Positions 1-10,142 of a stretch of 38,508 nucleotides of DNA are shown one piece after another; position 1 is the stretch's first letter; the number at the start of each line of letters is the position of its first letter. A model generated the notes under the pieces. That model saw nothing but the letters and a program-made list of their open reading frames with translations. It did not search any database and had not been told where the DNA came from. Both the position numbers and the translations under genes were made by a program. The stretch comes from Blastocatellia bacterium (GTDB lineage Bacteria; Acidobacteriota; Blastocatellia; UBA7656), in NCBI GenBank assembly GCA_023265195.1, contig JAHFUG010000003.1, positions 10,210 to 48,717 on the forward strand, read 5' to 3'.

Positions 1-15
1 ATTCATAGGGGCCGA

Positions 16-1008
16 TCACCTGCCGCTTAGCCAACCGCGGCGTTTGTTCTTGGAACCGTAATAGTAGGTCGCTTCTTCGTTGAATACTTCGGCGACGTTA
101 AGTACGACTCCCACCCGTCTCTCTTTTGGAACGAGCTTGAGGGCGTCCGTAACCGCGCTATGATGAGTTCGGCATGCTCGAACCACCAGCACCGTTCCAT
201 CCGCCAATGAGGCCAGTCTCTGCGCATCGGCGAATTCCGTGATCGGCGGCGCGTCGATTATCACGAAATCGAAGAGAGACTCGATCTCATCCAGCACGCC
301 TTCGACTCTTGACGACGTAAGCACGTCGCCCGCCGAAAGATTCGGCGCGTCCCCGATGCTTCGATCGGCTAGCACGTACATGCCGTGCGGCTTGATTCTC
401 ACTATCGAGTTGAGCACGGTGGACCGGCCTTCCACGACGCCCATCAGGCCGTGTGGCGATCTAAGGCCGAGCATTCGACAGATCGAAGGGCGCCGGAGAT
501 CCGCGTCGAGCAATAACACTCTCTTGCCCGACTGTTTGGCCATCACCCACGCTAGGTTGGCAGCCACGGTTGTCTTGCCCTCGCCTTCGAGAGCGCTCGT
601 GATTAGCAGCGACTTACGCTTGTGTTTCGCCCCAAGATTGATCAGGCGAACGGCCAGCGTGTTGTACCGTTCTCTTGCCAGGTCTTCCCGCTCGATAAGC
701 CCGGCGAGATGTTGATCGACCTTGAGGTCGCTAATGGAGAAGGATTGCAGCGGCTCTACGAACTCCGGCATGCCCCTGGAAAAATCGCCCACCCTCAAAT
801 TAGATCCGGCCGAGCTTGGACGGCTTTCCCCTCTGCTTGTCCGCGAACGATCTCGTTCGGCGCCGGTCTGCTCGGACAACAACTCCGCGTGCAGATTGAA
901 ATCACTGGCGGCGTTGGCGTCTACAGCGCCTCGAGGTTCGGCTGGGGACCGGTGTAGTTCATCGGTTATTCGTCCAGCTTTGACCAACGCTTTATAAACT
1001 CTTCCCAT
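16..1008 (-). CDS. CpsD/CapB-family tyrosine-protein kinase (exopolysaccharide biosynthesis)
   Basis: Walker A SALEGEGKTTVAANLAW, Walker A' VLLLDADLRRP, Walker B FVIIDAPP; C-terminal tyrosine cluster ATYYYG; next to ExeA-type ATPase and GumC/Wzz genes. Confidence 0.88.
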   Translation of the reverse strand: MGRVYKALVKAGRITDELHRSPAEPRGAVDANAASDFNLHAELLSEQTGAERDRSRTSRGESRPSSAGSNLRVGDFSRGMPEFVEPLQSFSISDLKVDQHLAGLIEREDLARERYNTLAVRLINLGAKHKRKSLLITSALEGEGKTTVAANLAWVMAKQSGKRVLLLDADLRRPSICRMLGLRSPHGLMGVVEGRSTVLNSIVRIKPHGMYVLADRSIGDAPNLSAGDVLTSSRVEGVLDEIESLFDFVIIDAPPITEFADAQRLASLADGTVLVVRACRTHHSAVTDALKLVPKERRVGVVLNVAEVFNEEATYYYGSKNKRRGWLSGR

Positions 1009-1033
1009 TGAATCCGTTCCCGTTCAGGCGGTC

Positions 1034-2092
1034 TTATGTCCTTGCCACGCGCGCGCGCGAAAAGAAGCGTTGAGAAGCGTCGGGCTGCGCACTAACTCGC
1101 GCCTCGCTCGATTCGACGCCGGGCCGCCCGGAGCCGGACGCGCTAAGGTCTCGCCTTATGTAGCGAACATTTGTCGGCGGCCGCGCGTCGCGGTTGGCCG
1201 CCACAGCCGCTTCTTCGTTCCGATGCGTTTGATTCGACGCCGAGTCCGAGAGATCAATCCGCCCCGTCAGTGGCGACGAAATATCCGCTGCGTCAAGGTC
1301 CAACAAGTCGACCACCTCGTGGATAATCGAGGGCGTGATTACTTTGCAGCCGCTGCTGAATCCGCTTAGCAGCGCGTTATCGCAAATGTTGTTGATGATT
1401 CGTGGTATCCCGGCTGAGAACCTATAAACAGCCGCGATTGACTCAACCTCGAAGATGTTCGGGTCAATTGCCCCCGCGATTCTCAATCGCCAGGCTATAT
1501 ACTCGGCCGTCTCGCGTGGGGTCAGCGGCTGAATCTCGCTCCTTAAACTTATGCGCTGTTTGAGCTGCCTAAGCTCCGGCTGAGCGAACACGTCTCGAAG
1601 CTCGGGCTGACCGCACAGTATGATTTGAAATAGCTTTTCGCGGTTGGTTTCATAGTTCGACATCAGCCTGATCTCTTCCAGGAGGGGTCGCGGCAGCAGG
1701 TGCGCTTCGTCCACGACAAGGACCGTCCGAAGTCCTCGCTGGTGACGGGTCAGCAGGAAGTAACCGAGCATTCTCAGCGTCTCGGCCTTCGAGGGTTGAT
1801 GACGGAGGCGGAACTCGCTCGCCAGCATAGCGTAGAAGTCGCCAGTGCTCAGCAGAGGATTGAATATGTACGCCGCCGCAACGGAGTGATCCAGCGACTG
1901 GAGCATCGAGCGAAGCACGAGGGTTTTTCCAGTGCCGACCTCTCCGGTCATGAGCACTACGCCTTTGCCGTGCTCGATGCAATACTGAAGGTTTGCGAAA
2001 ACTTCCAACAGGCTCTCAGTTCGGAAGAGATATCTTGGATCAGGAGCCAGGCTGAACGGTACGTCATGCAATCCGTAGAAGTGTCGATACAT
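1034..2092 (-). CDS. ExeA/XrtA-associated type AAA ATPase
   Basis: N-terminal MYRHFYGLHDVPFSLAPDPRYLF, Walker A TGEVGTGKT, Walker B VLVVDEAH; located between CpsD-like and Wzz-like genes. Confidence 0.88.
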   Translation of the reverse strand: MYRHFYGLHDVPFSLAPDPRYLFRTESLLEVFANLQYCIEHGKGVVLMTGEVGTGKTLVLRSMLQSLDHSVAAAYIFNPLLSTGDFYAMLASEFRLRHQPSKAETLRMLGYFLLTRHQRGLRTVLVVDEAHLLPRPLLEEIRLMSNYETNREKLFQIILCGQPELRDVFAQPELRQLKQRISLRSEIQPLTPRETAEYIAWRLRIAGAIDPNIFEVESIAAVYRFSAGIPRIINNICDNALLSGFSSGCKVITPSIIHEVVDLLDLDAADISSPLTGRIDLSDSASNQTHRNEEAAVAANRDARPPTNVRYIRRDLSASGSGRPGVESSEARVSAQPDASQRFFSRARVART

Positions 2093-2153
2093 TGATCCCT
2101 CGTAAGAAATCTGTTTCTTTCGTCAACCTGAAATGGCCAATGGCCCTTCGCTT

Positions 2154-3776
2154 TCACTTCTTTCCGATCAAATTGAACAGGTTGGTAACGACGAACGCCT
2201 TGGCGAGAACCGCCGTAATGGCGGTAGCGGCGGCGGTGCATAATGCGAACTTCAGCCACATACTCCAGGCGTGTAGCCTTTGTTCCTTTGGGGATTCAGT
2301 CAACGGTATCGAGGCAAGGAGGGGCAGCTTGGCGTAATACTCTACGTCCCTTGCGTCCTGCAGGGTGGGTAGCCGCCGCAATTCCGCCGCAAGCCCGAAG
2401 CAAAGTCCCACCGCGAGTCCGGCGGCGGCCGCCACAAGAAAGAGGAGGCGCCGGTTTGGCGACACCGGAAGCTGAGGAAGGTTCGCTTGATCCAGCACTC
2501 TGAACTGTTCGGCGTGCGCGCTGCCAATCGTCTGAAGCTTGAGTTGCGCGTCCTGAAGCTTGCCGATCACTTCCTTGTAATTCTGTTTGAGCCCGAGATA
2601 ATCCTGGGCCATGCGGGCCGAGCCCGCGTCGCGGGGAACGCCGCTCGCGACAGCAGCCCCGGCCGAGGCCGCGATTCGGTTCTGAGGAGGGTTGGCGAGA
2701 ACGCGGTCTATCTCGCGGCCGGCCACTTCCAATTCGATCTTGTAGCGATTACGCTCGCTTTCAAGAGCACGCAGTTCGCGCTCCTCGGCTGTCTGCGTCG
2801 TCATTCCCTGATCCTGCTTCGCCAGTTCGGCAATGGCGCGATTGATGGATGCTATCTGTTCGTCGACCGCGATAACTCTCGGGTGCTTGTCCGTCAGTCC
2901 TTGCTGCTTCACGTAGTTCTCGCGTATGCCTTGCAGTTCCGCGCGCTTCGCCACCAAAGCGCCGTAAGTCGGGTTGTCACGAGGAACCGCGCTCTTCTTT
3001 TGCCGTTCGACAATGGCGCGCTGTTCGGCGATTCTGCGGTCGACATCGGCCATCTGCTGCTGCAGTTTGTACTGCTGGTCTTTCAACGCCCCGAGCGTCA
3101 TTTGCTGGGATCGAATCGCATCCAGCGATGGCTGGACCGATCTCGAGCCGCCCGCGGGCGGCGGCAGGGGCGAGTCTTCCTTCAAGGAGATGAGCCAAGG
3201 CGAGCGCTGCTCGAGGTCATGCAACTGTCCGGAGAGTTCGCCCGCGCGCTTTTGGAGGATCGATATCTCGCCCGATGCTTGTGACGCCATCGCCTGGACA
3301 TTCTCCGCGATCAACTGGTCCGCCAGCGCCGCCGTAACAGTTTGGGAAGTTTCCGGATCGCGGGATCGATAGGATATCGTGAATCCTTCAGTCACCTCCG
3401 GCCGAGTGGAGTTCACGTCCACTTCGATGTCGCTCCGCATACGCGAAATGATGCGATCCGCCGGCTCGCCAGTTTCTTTCAGTTCTTCATACAACCCGTG
3501 ACTCTCGATCAAACCCTCGAGGCGGGTGCGGCTGGTTACTTGTTGGCGGATGGTGGCCAGGCGGCGCGAGACGTCGATTGGCGAGCGCTCGCTGCCGCCA
3601 TCGCTCTGTGGCGATTCCACAATGATGAACGTGGAAGATTCGTATATGTTGGGAATCTGCTTGATTGCTATGAAGGAGGCCACGATGAGCATCAAAGCGG
3701 GAGTTGCTATCAGCAGCTTTCGGCGGCGAGCAGCCTTGATGTAGTCGGTGAGGGATCGAGGTCTGATTGAATCCAT
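2154..3776 (-). CDS. Wzz/GumC-family polysaccharide chain-length determinant
   Basis: N-terminal TM and C-terminal TM flanking a long coiled-coil region; LPQLPVSPNRRLLFLVAAAAGLAVG motif. Confidence 0.85.
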   Translation of the reverse strand: MDSIRPRSLTDYIKAARRRKLLIATPALMLIVASFIAIKQIPNIYESSTFIIVESPQSDGGSERSPIDVSRRLATIRQQVTSRTRLEGLIESHGLYEELKETGEPADRIISRMRSDIEVDVNSTRPEVTEGFTISYRSRDPETSQTVTAALADQLIAENVQAMASQASGEISILQKRAGELSGQLHDLEQRSPWLISLKEDSPLPPPAGGSRSVQPSLDAIRSQQMTLGALKDQQYKLQQQMADVDRRIAEQRAIVERQKKSAVPRDNPTYGALVAKRAELQGIRENYVKQQGLTDKHPRVIAVDEQIASINRAIAELAKQDQGMTTQTAEERELRALESERNRYKIELEVAGREIDRVLANPPQNRIAASAGAAVASGVPRDAGSARMAQDYLGLKQNYKEVIGKLQDAQLKLQTIGSAHAEQFRVLDQANLPQLPVSPNRRLLFLVAAAAGLAVGLCFGLAAELRRLPTLQDARDVEYYAKLPLLASIPLTESPKEQRLHAWSMWLKFALCTAAATAITAVLAKAFVVTNLFNLIGKK

Positions 3777-3979
3777 ATCTTCGTCTTATGTTCTTCCTGA
3801 GAATAGAACTCGGCGGCCTCATCAGCAGGGTTCCGGGCTGGATTGAGGTCACGGCAATGAAAAGTCCAATTTCTTTGGGTTTCCAGACGACATTAGTAAT
3901 GGACCTCCCCAAGCGAGTGATGGTGTCGAGGCGCCAATCATTGACGGCTGAAGCGCTGCCTGTAGTCCGCTAAAAACTG

Positions 3980-4008
3980 TTGACATTGGAGAATTCATAC
4001 CTTATAAA
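3980..4008 (+). promoter_or_regulatory. Sigma70-like promoter (TTGACA, 17 nt spacer, TATAAA)
   Basis: TTGACA at 3980-3985, 17-nt spacer, TATAAA at 4003-4008, in the divergent intergenic region upstream of the LuxR-type gene. Confidence 0.55.
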
Positions 4009-4180
4009 CGAAGCGCGAAGCTGCCGTAAGGTCGATTTGTTTGTGCGTTCGGTCCAGACGGTGTTTTGTTACCCTCCCAAAGCTCCTTGCCCCTCAGAAA
4101 CAGGTTGTCGGCCGGACTATTAGACCCGGTCAAGATGTTTGCTTTCGGCCCTCTGGCTCCCCGCAAAGAGGATTCTTTCT

Positions 4181-4813
4181 ATGTTAGCTCATGGGTCATA
4201 CGTGATTGCAACGGCGGAGAACCTGCCGCCTGCCGAGGGAACTGAGAGATTAGATTGCCTGGCGACCGCATTGAATGAAATCAATGAAGGCGTGATATTC
4301 CTGAACTCGGATCCCCAGATTGTCTGGTACAACCGAGCCTTCGATAAACTCACCGTCGAAAACCGCGAAGGCCTCGTGCTAGTAGCCGCCGTTATCGAAC
4401 TCGCGAAAGACTTTCGGCAAGACCTTCGACTGTCCCACGACATAGGCAAGGACAACAACTCCTACTCCACTTCCCGCAGCGTTGTCGCGGGCGGAATTTC
4501 TCACAGGCTTCACTGCACCCTGATGCCGAAGGGCATGTTCGGCGCGGAAGCGTACCTTCTGTGCCTTGTGAAAAGATCGGCTTCCCGTTGGTCCAGCTAC
4601 GAGCAGCACCTGCGGCAAACCTGGAGTCTGACCGAGCGAGAAGCCCAAGTCGCCGTCGAATGCCTGCAAGGCAAAAAGAACCTCGAGATAGCGGAATGTC
4701 TCAAAATCAGCGTAGAGACCGTTAACAAACACCTGGATAAGGTTTATCAGAAGGTAAGCGTCAGAGGCAGGTCTGAACTGGCTTCAAGATTATTGGACAG
4801 CAGTATCATGTAA
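4181..4813 (+). CDS. PAS-like sensor plus LuxR-type HTH transcriptional regulator
   Basis: C-terminal LTEREAQVAVECLQGKKNLEIAECLKISVETVNKHLDKVYQKVSVRGRSELASRL; N-terminal ALNEINEGVIFLNSDPQIVWYNRAF PAS-like segment; ATG at 4181 preferred over upstream TTG at 4139. Confidence 0.8.
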   Translation: MLAHGSYVIATAENLPPAEGTERLDCLATALNEINEGVIFLNSDPQIVWYNRAFDKLTVENREGLVLVAAVIELAKDFRQDLRLSHDIGKDNNSYSTSRSVVAGGISHRLHCTLMPKGMFGAEAYLLCLVKRSASRWSSYEQHLRQTWSLTEREAQVAVECLQGKKNLEIAECLKISVETVNKHLDKVYQKVSVRGRSELASRLLDSSIM

Positions 4814-5051
4814 CATGTTGTAACTTGGAATTGAAATGGCCGCCGAAGCGGCTCGGTCCCAGAGTATGCAGCAGACTCTACGCCGCGCCTTGATCCTTCG
4901 CACAACGCATCACTTCATGCAACGGTCACGGAGCGCCGAACCGCGGCAGTCAGGCTGAGCCATTTGTTATTGAAACAACTGGCGATGAGTGAAGTCCCTG
5001 GAGACCGCCCTCGGAGCCGTTTGTATGAGTTTCCAAACTGTTGGCATACGA

Positions 5052-5312
5052 TTAAGAGTGGATATCGAAGAAGGCGTCTATGCTCTCCAGCAGTTGATTC
5101 TTTATCTGAGTTTTGGTTCCCTCGATCGTGTGAAGGGTCACCTGCCTGGTCTGCCCGTCATCCATCAAGACCTGCCCGTGCTCAACCGCCGCGACCTCGC
5201 CTTCGCCAACTAGCCTCATTCCATACACAAGCGTCAATCGATCCAAGGTCACCTCCCTGGCGCCGCAAATTATGGCGCCGGTTCTTCCACAACTCTCCTG
5301 GCCATTCTCCAC
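5052..5312 (-). CDS. Hypothetical small protein (possibly starting at an internal ATG)
   Basis: 86-aa ORF with balanced composition, no homology recognised. Confidence 0.3.
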   Translation of the reverse strand: MENGQESCGRTGAIICGAREVTLDRLTLVYGMRLVGEGEVAAVEHGQVLMDDGQTRQVTLHTIEGTKTQIKNQLLESIDAFFDIHS

Positions 5313-5647
5313 CCTCGAGTTCCGCGTCTTTCCAACATCGAAGGGCCAAAGGCCGTTTCGCGGTTCAGCGTATGATCCGGAAGATCAAGGGTACGGCAAG
5401 AACCGGCCTCCCTTGCTCGCCCCTACTTTGAGCCAAGAGAGTCGTTTTCTCAAGAGAGTTCGGTACGAGCCAGTCCCTGCGACCTGGCCATCACTATGGA
5501 GATGTAAAGAATAAGTTCCCGTCTTGAGAGTCTGCGCGAGAATGAATGTGCGGACCGCCCAGAAAAAAAATACCCCGGCATTTGGTTGATGAAAAGCTCG
5601 ACCGCAATCATATTCATAGACTGCGAGCCGGTGGGCCACACTTCTAT

Positions 5648-6193
5648 ATGGAAATCGTGACTTCAAACTGTCCTGGTTGCGGCGCTGAACTGGAGCTTCC
5701 GCTTTCATTCGACAATGTAATCTGCCGAAGGTGCGGCGCCGCCTACCGAGCATCCCATCACAAGAACGCCGTGCACCTCCATCGCATAGATCGTTTTGCC
5801 GATAGCGAAGAAGCCGAACTCGCTGCTGAACTGGACTCCGCCATTGTTGAAATCGACGAACAGATAGCCAACATCAAAGAGGAAATCGAGACAATTCGCA
5901 GCCGCGAGCAGGGGGCCTCATTGCAATTGGGCTGCGCGGTCTTCGGCGCATTCGGAGCGGTGATCATAGTCCTGGCCATTTTTGTGACCGTCGGCCGCGG
6001 CTACTTCGGCGGCGTCTTATTCTACTCGGCGCTGGCCGCGGTCTTGATTATGGCCGGAATGCGACTGAAGACCAAGCTCCTGACCCGTCCCCAAAAGGAG
6101 ATGCTGCGTCATGAAAGACGCGATATGGAGCAGGCGCTCGCCGCGCTAGCGTCGGATCGCGAAAGACTGGCCGGTCTCAGAGTCGAAGAATAA
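5648..6193 (+). CDS. Zinc-ribbon, coiled-coil and transmembrane hypothetical protein
   Basis: CPGCGAEL...CRRCGAAY zinc ribbon, glutamate-rich coiled coil, two hydrophobic helices. Confidence 0.65.
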   Translation: MEIVTSNCPGCGAELELPLSFDNVICRRCGAAYRASHHKNAVHLHRIDRFADSEEAELAAELDSAIVEIDEQIANIKEEIETIRSREQGASLQLGCAVFGAFGAVIIVLAIFVTVGRGYFGGVLFYSALAAVLIMAGMRLKTKLLTRPQKEMLRHERRDMEQALAALASDRERLAGLRVEE

Positions 6194-6413
6194 CGGTTCA
6201 CAAAAGAGGCCGGAGCCCTCACGCAGGCTCTTCGTTTCCCGCATCAGGTCGAGCCAATACAATCGCCGGAAGAACACAGGCGCCGCACGGACAGCCCTCC
6301 GGCCGCTTTTCGCATCAAAAGCGTCGGTGACAACAAGAAGACGGGTAGAAGCAAAAGGCTGCCGGAAGGAAGTAGAGGAAGTGGATGAGAATCCAAGGAG
6401 GTGTCAGACAGTC

Positions 6414-6968
6414 ATGTTTAGAAAGAGCGGCATAACAATAATGCTGGTAGCTATCGCGCTTTCGGCGATGCGAGTGGCTGCGGCTACGCCGGAACCCAAC
6501 CCACAGTCTCTCAACGATCTCCAACGGAACGAACGTATTCGCAAGGAACTCGCGACGTTGCCTTACTACGGTGTTTTCGACAATCTCTCCTTTGAAGTAA
6601 ATGGCGGAACCGTGACCCTGACTGGGCAGGTTGTTCGCCCAATCACAAGATCCGGCGCCGAGCAACGAGTCACGAAGACGGCGGGCGTGACCAACGTAAT
6701 CAACAACATTGAAGTACTTCCGCTTTCGACCTTCGATGACTCGATTCGACTGGCGGCCTATAGGGCGATATTCCGAACAGATGGTCTCTACCGGTACGCG
6801 ATGGGAGCGAACCCCGCGATCCACATTGTGGTCAATCATGGCCACATCATACTGGAAGGGGTTGTGTCGAGCGCGTTCGAAAGTCAAACGGCCTTCCTGG
6901 CGGCGAATGGGGTGTCAGGCGTCTTCTCCGTAACAAACAACTTGCGTGTCGAGCATGCAAGAACTTAA
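6414..6968 (+). CDS. Secreted BON-domain protein
   Basis: Signal peptide; two BON-like repeats (VNGGTVTLTGQVVRPITRSGAEQRVTKTAGVTNVINNIEV and VNHGHIILEGVVSSAFESQTAFLAANGVSGVFSVTNNLRV). Confidence 0.82.
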   Translation: MFRKSGITIMLVAIALSAMRVAAATPEPNPQSLNDLQRNERIRKELATLPYYGVFDNLSFEVNGGTVTLTGQVVRPITRSGAEQRVTKTAGVTNVINNIEVLPLSTFDDSIRLAAYRAIFRTDGLYRYAMGANPAIHIVVNHGHIILEGVVSSAFESQTAFLAANGVSGVFSVTNNLRVEHART

Positions 6969-6976
6969 GGTATTCA

Positions 6977-7005
6977 GGGCGGGTCAACCGGGCCCGCCCC
7001 TTTTT
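6977..7005 (+). terminator. Rho-independent terminator after the BON gene
   Basis: GGGCGGG (6977-6983) / CCCGCCC (6993-6999) stem followed by a T run. Confidence 0.75.
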
Positions 7006-7076
7006 GGACCCAACTCGCGGATGACGCGAAGGCGGAAGGTCCGGCGAATCAATTGCTCCGGAGGTCAAGGAATAGA

Positions 7077-8549
7077 ATGAGTCAGAAACTTGGAGTCACG
7101 CTTAATCGCTTGTCTCGCGCACGGGTCATTGCGTATTCCCTTGCGCTTTTGTTGGTAGTAGGGGCGGGCATAGCCGGCCATCGCATTGTGCTGAGTCAGC
7201 AAGCTCAGCCAGCCCAGTTGCCGGCGCCTTCCGACCTTTCTCGCGCGTTCATCAGCGTTGCAAAGCAAATCAAACCCGCGGTGGTCAATATAGACGTCAA
7301 GGAAAAGGCGAAGCGCTCGCGCTTCGAGAACATTCCACAGATACCTGGGTTCCCGCCCTTCGATGGTCAACGCGGACCGCAGCGGGGGACCGGCTCTGGG
7401 ATAATCATCAGCGCGGACGGCTACATACTTACGAATAATCACGTGGCGGGTGAGGCTGACGAAATCAAAGTCAGGCTCTCCGACAGCCGCGAATTCAAAG
7501 CAAAACGCATCGGAACCGATCAGGACACGGACCTCGCGGTCATCAAAATAGAAGCCGAGGGCTTGCCGTTCGCGAGACTCGGCAACTCCGACAAGGTCGA
7601 GCAGGGAGAGTGGGTGATCGCGCTAGGCAGCCCGTTCGGTCTGGAGCAAACAATGACCGCGGGCATTATCTCCGCGACTGGACGCGACATTTCACCAGAC
7701 CCCACCAAGCAATTTCGAGACGTCAGTTATATTCAAACCGATGCATCGATCAATCCGGGTAACTCCGGAGGACCGCTGGTCAACATGAACGGCGAGGTTA
7801 TCGGCATCAATACGTGGATAGTCTCGGGGACCGGGGCGAGTTCCGGCGTCGGCTTCGCTATACCGGTCAACACCGCGTCGAAGGTTTATTCCCAGCTCGT
7901 GAAGTCCGGCAGGGTAACGAGGGGCTACCTGGGCGTTTCCATGCAGGCGGTGAACCCAGCCATCGCTAAAAACAATGGCTTGAGCGGCACTGACGGCGCC
8001 TTGATCAACGACCTGGCTCAAGACCCGGGGACGCCAGCGGCCAAGGCGGGATTGCGGAGCGGCGACGTGATCGTCGAGTTTGATGGCAAGCCGGTCAAGT
8101 CTCCAAAGAACCTTACTGAGTTCGTTGCGGAAACACCCGTTGGTAAGGTTGTTCCGCTCAAGTATGTTCGCGATGGCAAAATGGAAATCGCGTCGGTGAA
8201 GATCGCCGAGAGACCTCACGACACCGAAATCGCAAAGGGCGAAGGGGCCGAGGATAATCAACCAACCGGTAAGCTTGGCATTTCGGTCTCGCCGGTAACT
8301 CCCGAGCTTGCCCGTGAACTCAAGCTGAGGGTTGGCGGCGGAGTCGTTGTGGAGAACGTTGATCCGAATGGACCTGCCGCTGACGCAGGGTTGCGGCGCG
8401 GCGACGTTATTCACAGGGTCGATCGGATTCCGGTTAATTCGAGAGGCGAACTCGTGAGCGCGCTTAACGCGGTCAAGGGCGAGAAGGAAATCGTGCTACA
8501 GGTCGAGCGCGGAGGGCAGCTTTCTTTCGTGACCGTCCAGTTCGAATGA
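7077..8549 (+). CDS. HtrA/Deg-family periplasmic serine protease with two PDZ domains
   Basis: Catalytic triad motifs LTNNHVAG, DTDLAVIKI, INPGNSGGPL; two PDZ regions (GYLGVSMQAV..., GKLGISVSPV...). Confidence 0.95.
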   Translation: MSQKLGVTLNRLSRARVIAYSLALLLVVGAGIAGHRIVLSQQAQPAQLPAPSDLSRAFISVAKQIKPAVVNIDVKEKAKRSRFENIPQIPGFPPFDGQRGPQRGTGSGIIISADGYILTNNHVAGEADEIKVRLSDSREFKAKRIGTDQDTDLAVIKIEAEGLPFARLGNSDKVEQGEWVIALGSPFGLEQTMTAGIISATGRDISPDPTKQFRDVSYIQTDASINPGNSGGPLVNMNGEVIGINTWIVSGTGASSGVGFAIPVNTASKVYSQLVKSGRVTRGYLGVSMQAVNPAIAKNNGLSGTDGALINDLAQDPGTPAAKAGLRSGDVIVEFDGKPVKSPKNLTEFVAETPVGKVVPLKYVRDGKMEIASVKIAERPHDTEIAKGEGAEDNQPTGKLGISVSPVTPELARELKLRVGGGVVVENVDPNGPAADAGLRRGDVIHRVDRIPVNSRGELVSALNAVKGEKEIVLQVERGGQLSFVTVQFE

Positions 8550-8580
8550 TAGACCGGTTCCGGGATATAAACGGCGGAAG

Positions 8581-8608
8581 GGGCAGTCCGTTGCAGGCTG
8601 CCCTTTTT
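8581..8608. terminator. Rho-independent terminator between convergent genes
   Basis: GGGCAG (8581-8586) / CTGCCC (8598-8603) stem followed by TTTTT. Confidence 0.6.
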
Positions 8609-8621
8609 CGTTGCGCCTCGA

Positions 8622-8999
8622 TTACTTGAATTCGAGCCCGCAGTTGAGACACTTATTTGGTTCTTTAACCAGGAGGAAGAGCAGCGAGAAGCAGAGCACT
8701 AACAGGAAGCCAACCACACTCGCTATGATGGCCCATACCGGAATTCCTCCCTTGAGAATACTGGTGGAGCCGCATCGCGGACACGCAATCTGGCCGGCCG
8801 CGCGCCTTGAAACTCTTTGAGGAAGAGGTGGCGGCGCCGCAGGAGGATAGTAGCTCCCGTATGAGTTGGCGTTAGCTGGAGGAACCGAGGGAATGTACCC
8901 GGAAATAGGATCTTGGACGGCTTGCGTCAGTGAAGCGGAACAGTTGCGGCAGAAGTTAGATCCCTCCCGGTTCTCGGCTAAGCACTTTGGGCATTGCAT
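8622..8999 (-). CDS. Zinc-ribbon membrane protein
   Basis: MQCPKCLAENREGSNFCRNC, second CPRCGS...CLNCGLEFK zinc ribbon, one TM helix. Confidence 0.7.
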   Translation of the reverse strand: MQCPKCLAENREGSNFCRNCSASLTQAVQDPISGYIPSVPPANANSYGSYYPPAAPPPLPQRVSRRAAGQIACPRCGSTSILKGGIPVWAIIASVVGFLLVLCFSLLFLLVKEPNKCLNCGLEFK

Positions 9000-9347
9000 A
9001 GTTCTTTTCTACCTGATTCCGCGTTTCCAATCAGAAACCAGCTTCCTGTTTAAGCTTCAAAAATAGTTTTTGCAATGATCTGAGTAAACGAAAAGCTCGC
9101 CACGCAGATTAATCTCTGTTTCGGTTGAAGTCAACGCCCATCCCGCGCTCGGGTGTTTAGCGGTAGTGAGCGACTGCATGGGATGTCTAAACGAACTGCC
9201 CGCTTGTCGTCATTTTTCGGTTCATTTCCTAGTTGAGCCCGTGGAGTAATGCGGCAAGCCATCAACTTTCTCGCACGTCCACGGCCGTCCATCGCCACTA
9301 TTGAAATCCTCCGCGGCTCCAAGTGACGCGGCTTTCAAGCCCGAAGG

Positions 9348-9589
9348 GGTCTGGAGTTTGGCCATTTATTCCTCCCCTCCGTAGGAGGGTCATGTTTATA
9401 GTACGTGTGGTGGGACGCTCCGCCCTCCGTAGGAGGGCCATGTGTTCTCTGAAATGGAGGCAGCCTTTATTGTTCGCTTGAAATACAGATGGACATGGCC
9501 CTCCTAACGGAGGGCGGAACATCCCGCCACACTACCATAAACATTGCCCTCCTACGGAGGGCGGAAGAAAAATGGCCAAGCTCCAGACC
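9348..9589. repeat. ~97-bp imperfect inverted repeat, each arm carrying two CCCTCCGTAGGAGGG-type hairpins at 48-bp period
   Basis: Left arm 9348-9443 and right arm 9493-9589 are near reverse complements; palindromes at 9375-9389, 9423-9437, 9499-9514, 9547-9561. Confidence 0.9.
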
Positions 9590-9785
9590 TCACGGAAGTG
9601 AGGTGTTAATGAGAGCGGCGCACAACCTGAAAGGCCACCGCGCTGCCAATCTGCTCACTGAGGCAAAGCCGCACTTCTGATTGCACCAGATTTGACCTGT
9701 TCTCCTTCGACTCTCTTCTCTCTCTTTGACTAGACTCCGGCGCTATGTTAATTTCACGAACCTGAGTAATCGGATCGGAGGCGCT

Positions 9786-10121
9786 ATGGACATAAGAGAA
9801 CGAGTCGTAAACGGAATCAGCGTGCTGGACATCTCGGGCAAGATAAGCCTTGGTGAGGGCGATTTGCAGATCAAGGACAGAATCAAGGATCTGCTGGCTG
9901 ACGGCCAGCGCCGCATTCTTTTGAATCTCGCCGATGTCAGCTACATGGATTCGGCCGGCTTGGGCTCGCTCATCAGCAGCTACGCCACCGTCAAGCGAGA
10001 GGGCGGGAATTTGAAACTCGTTAACCTGACCAAGCGCGTCAAGGATTTGCTTGTTATTACGAAACTCATCACCGTCTTTGACACATTTGAAGACGAGGCC
10101 TCCGCCGTGGGTAGCTTTTGA
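9786..10121 (+). CDS. STAS-domain anti-sigma factor antagonist
   Basis: ILDISGKISLGEGD...RILLNLADVSYMDSAGLGSLISSYATVKREGGNLKLVNL; ATG at 9786. Confidence 0.88.
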   Translation: MDIRERVVNGISVLDISGKISLGEGDLQIKDRIKDLLADGQRRILLNLADVSYMDSAGLGSLISSYATVKREGGNLKLVNLTKRVKDLLVITKLITVFDTFEDEASAVGSF

Positions 10122-10142
10122 AAATGACGGACCAACATCTCT

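Noticed and set aside
2487-3284. ORF 2487-3284 (+), 265 aa
   Set aside because: Antisense to the Wzz/GumC gene, whose protein features are clear.
9131-9522. Small ORFs over the 9.3-9.6 kb region
   Set aside because: They are translations of the hairpin array.
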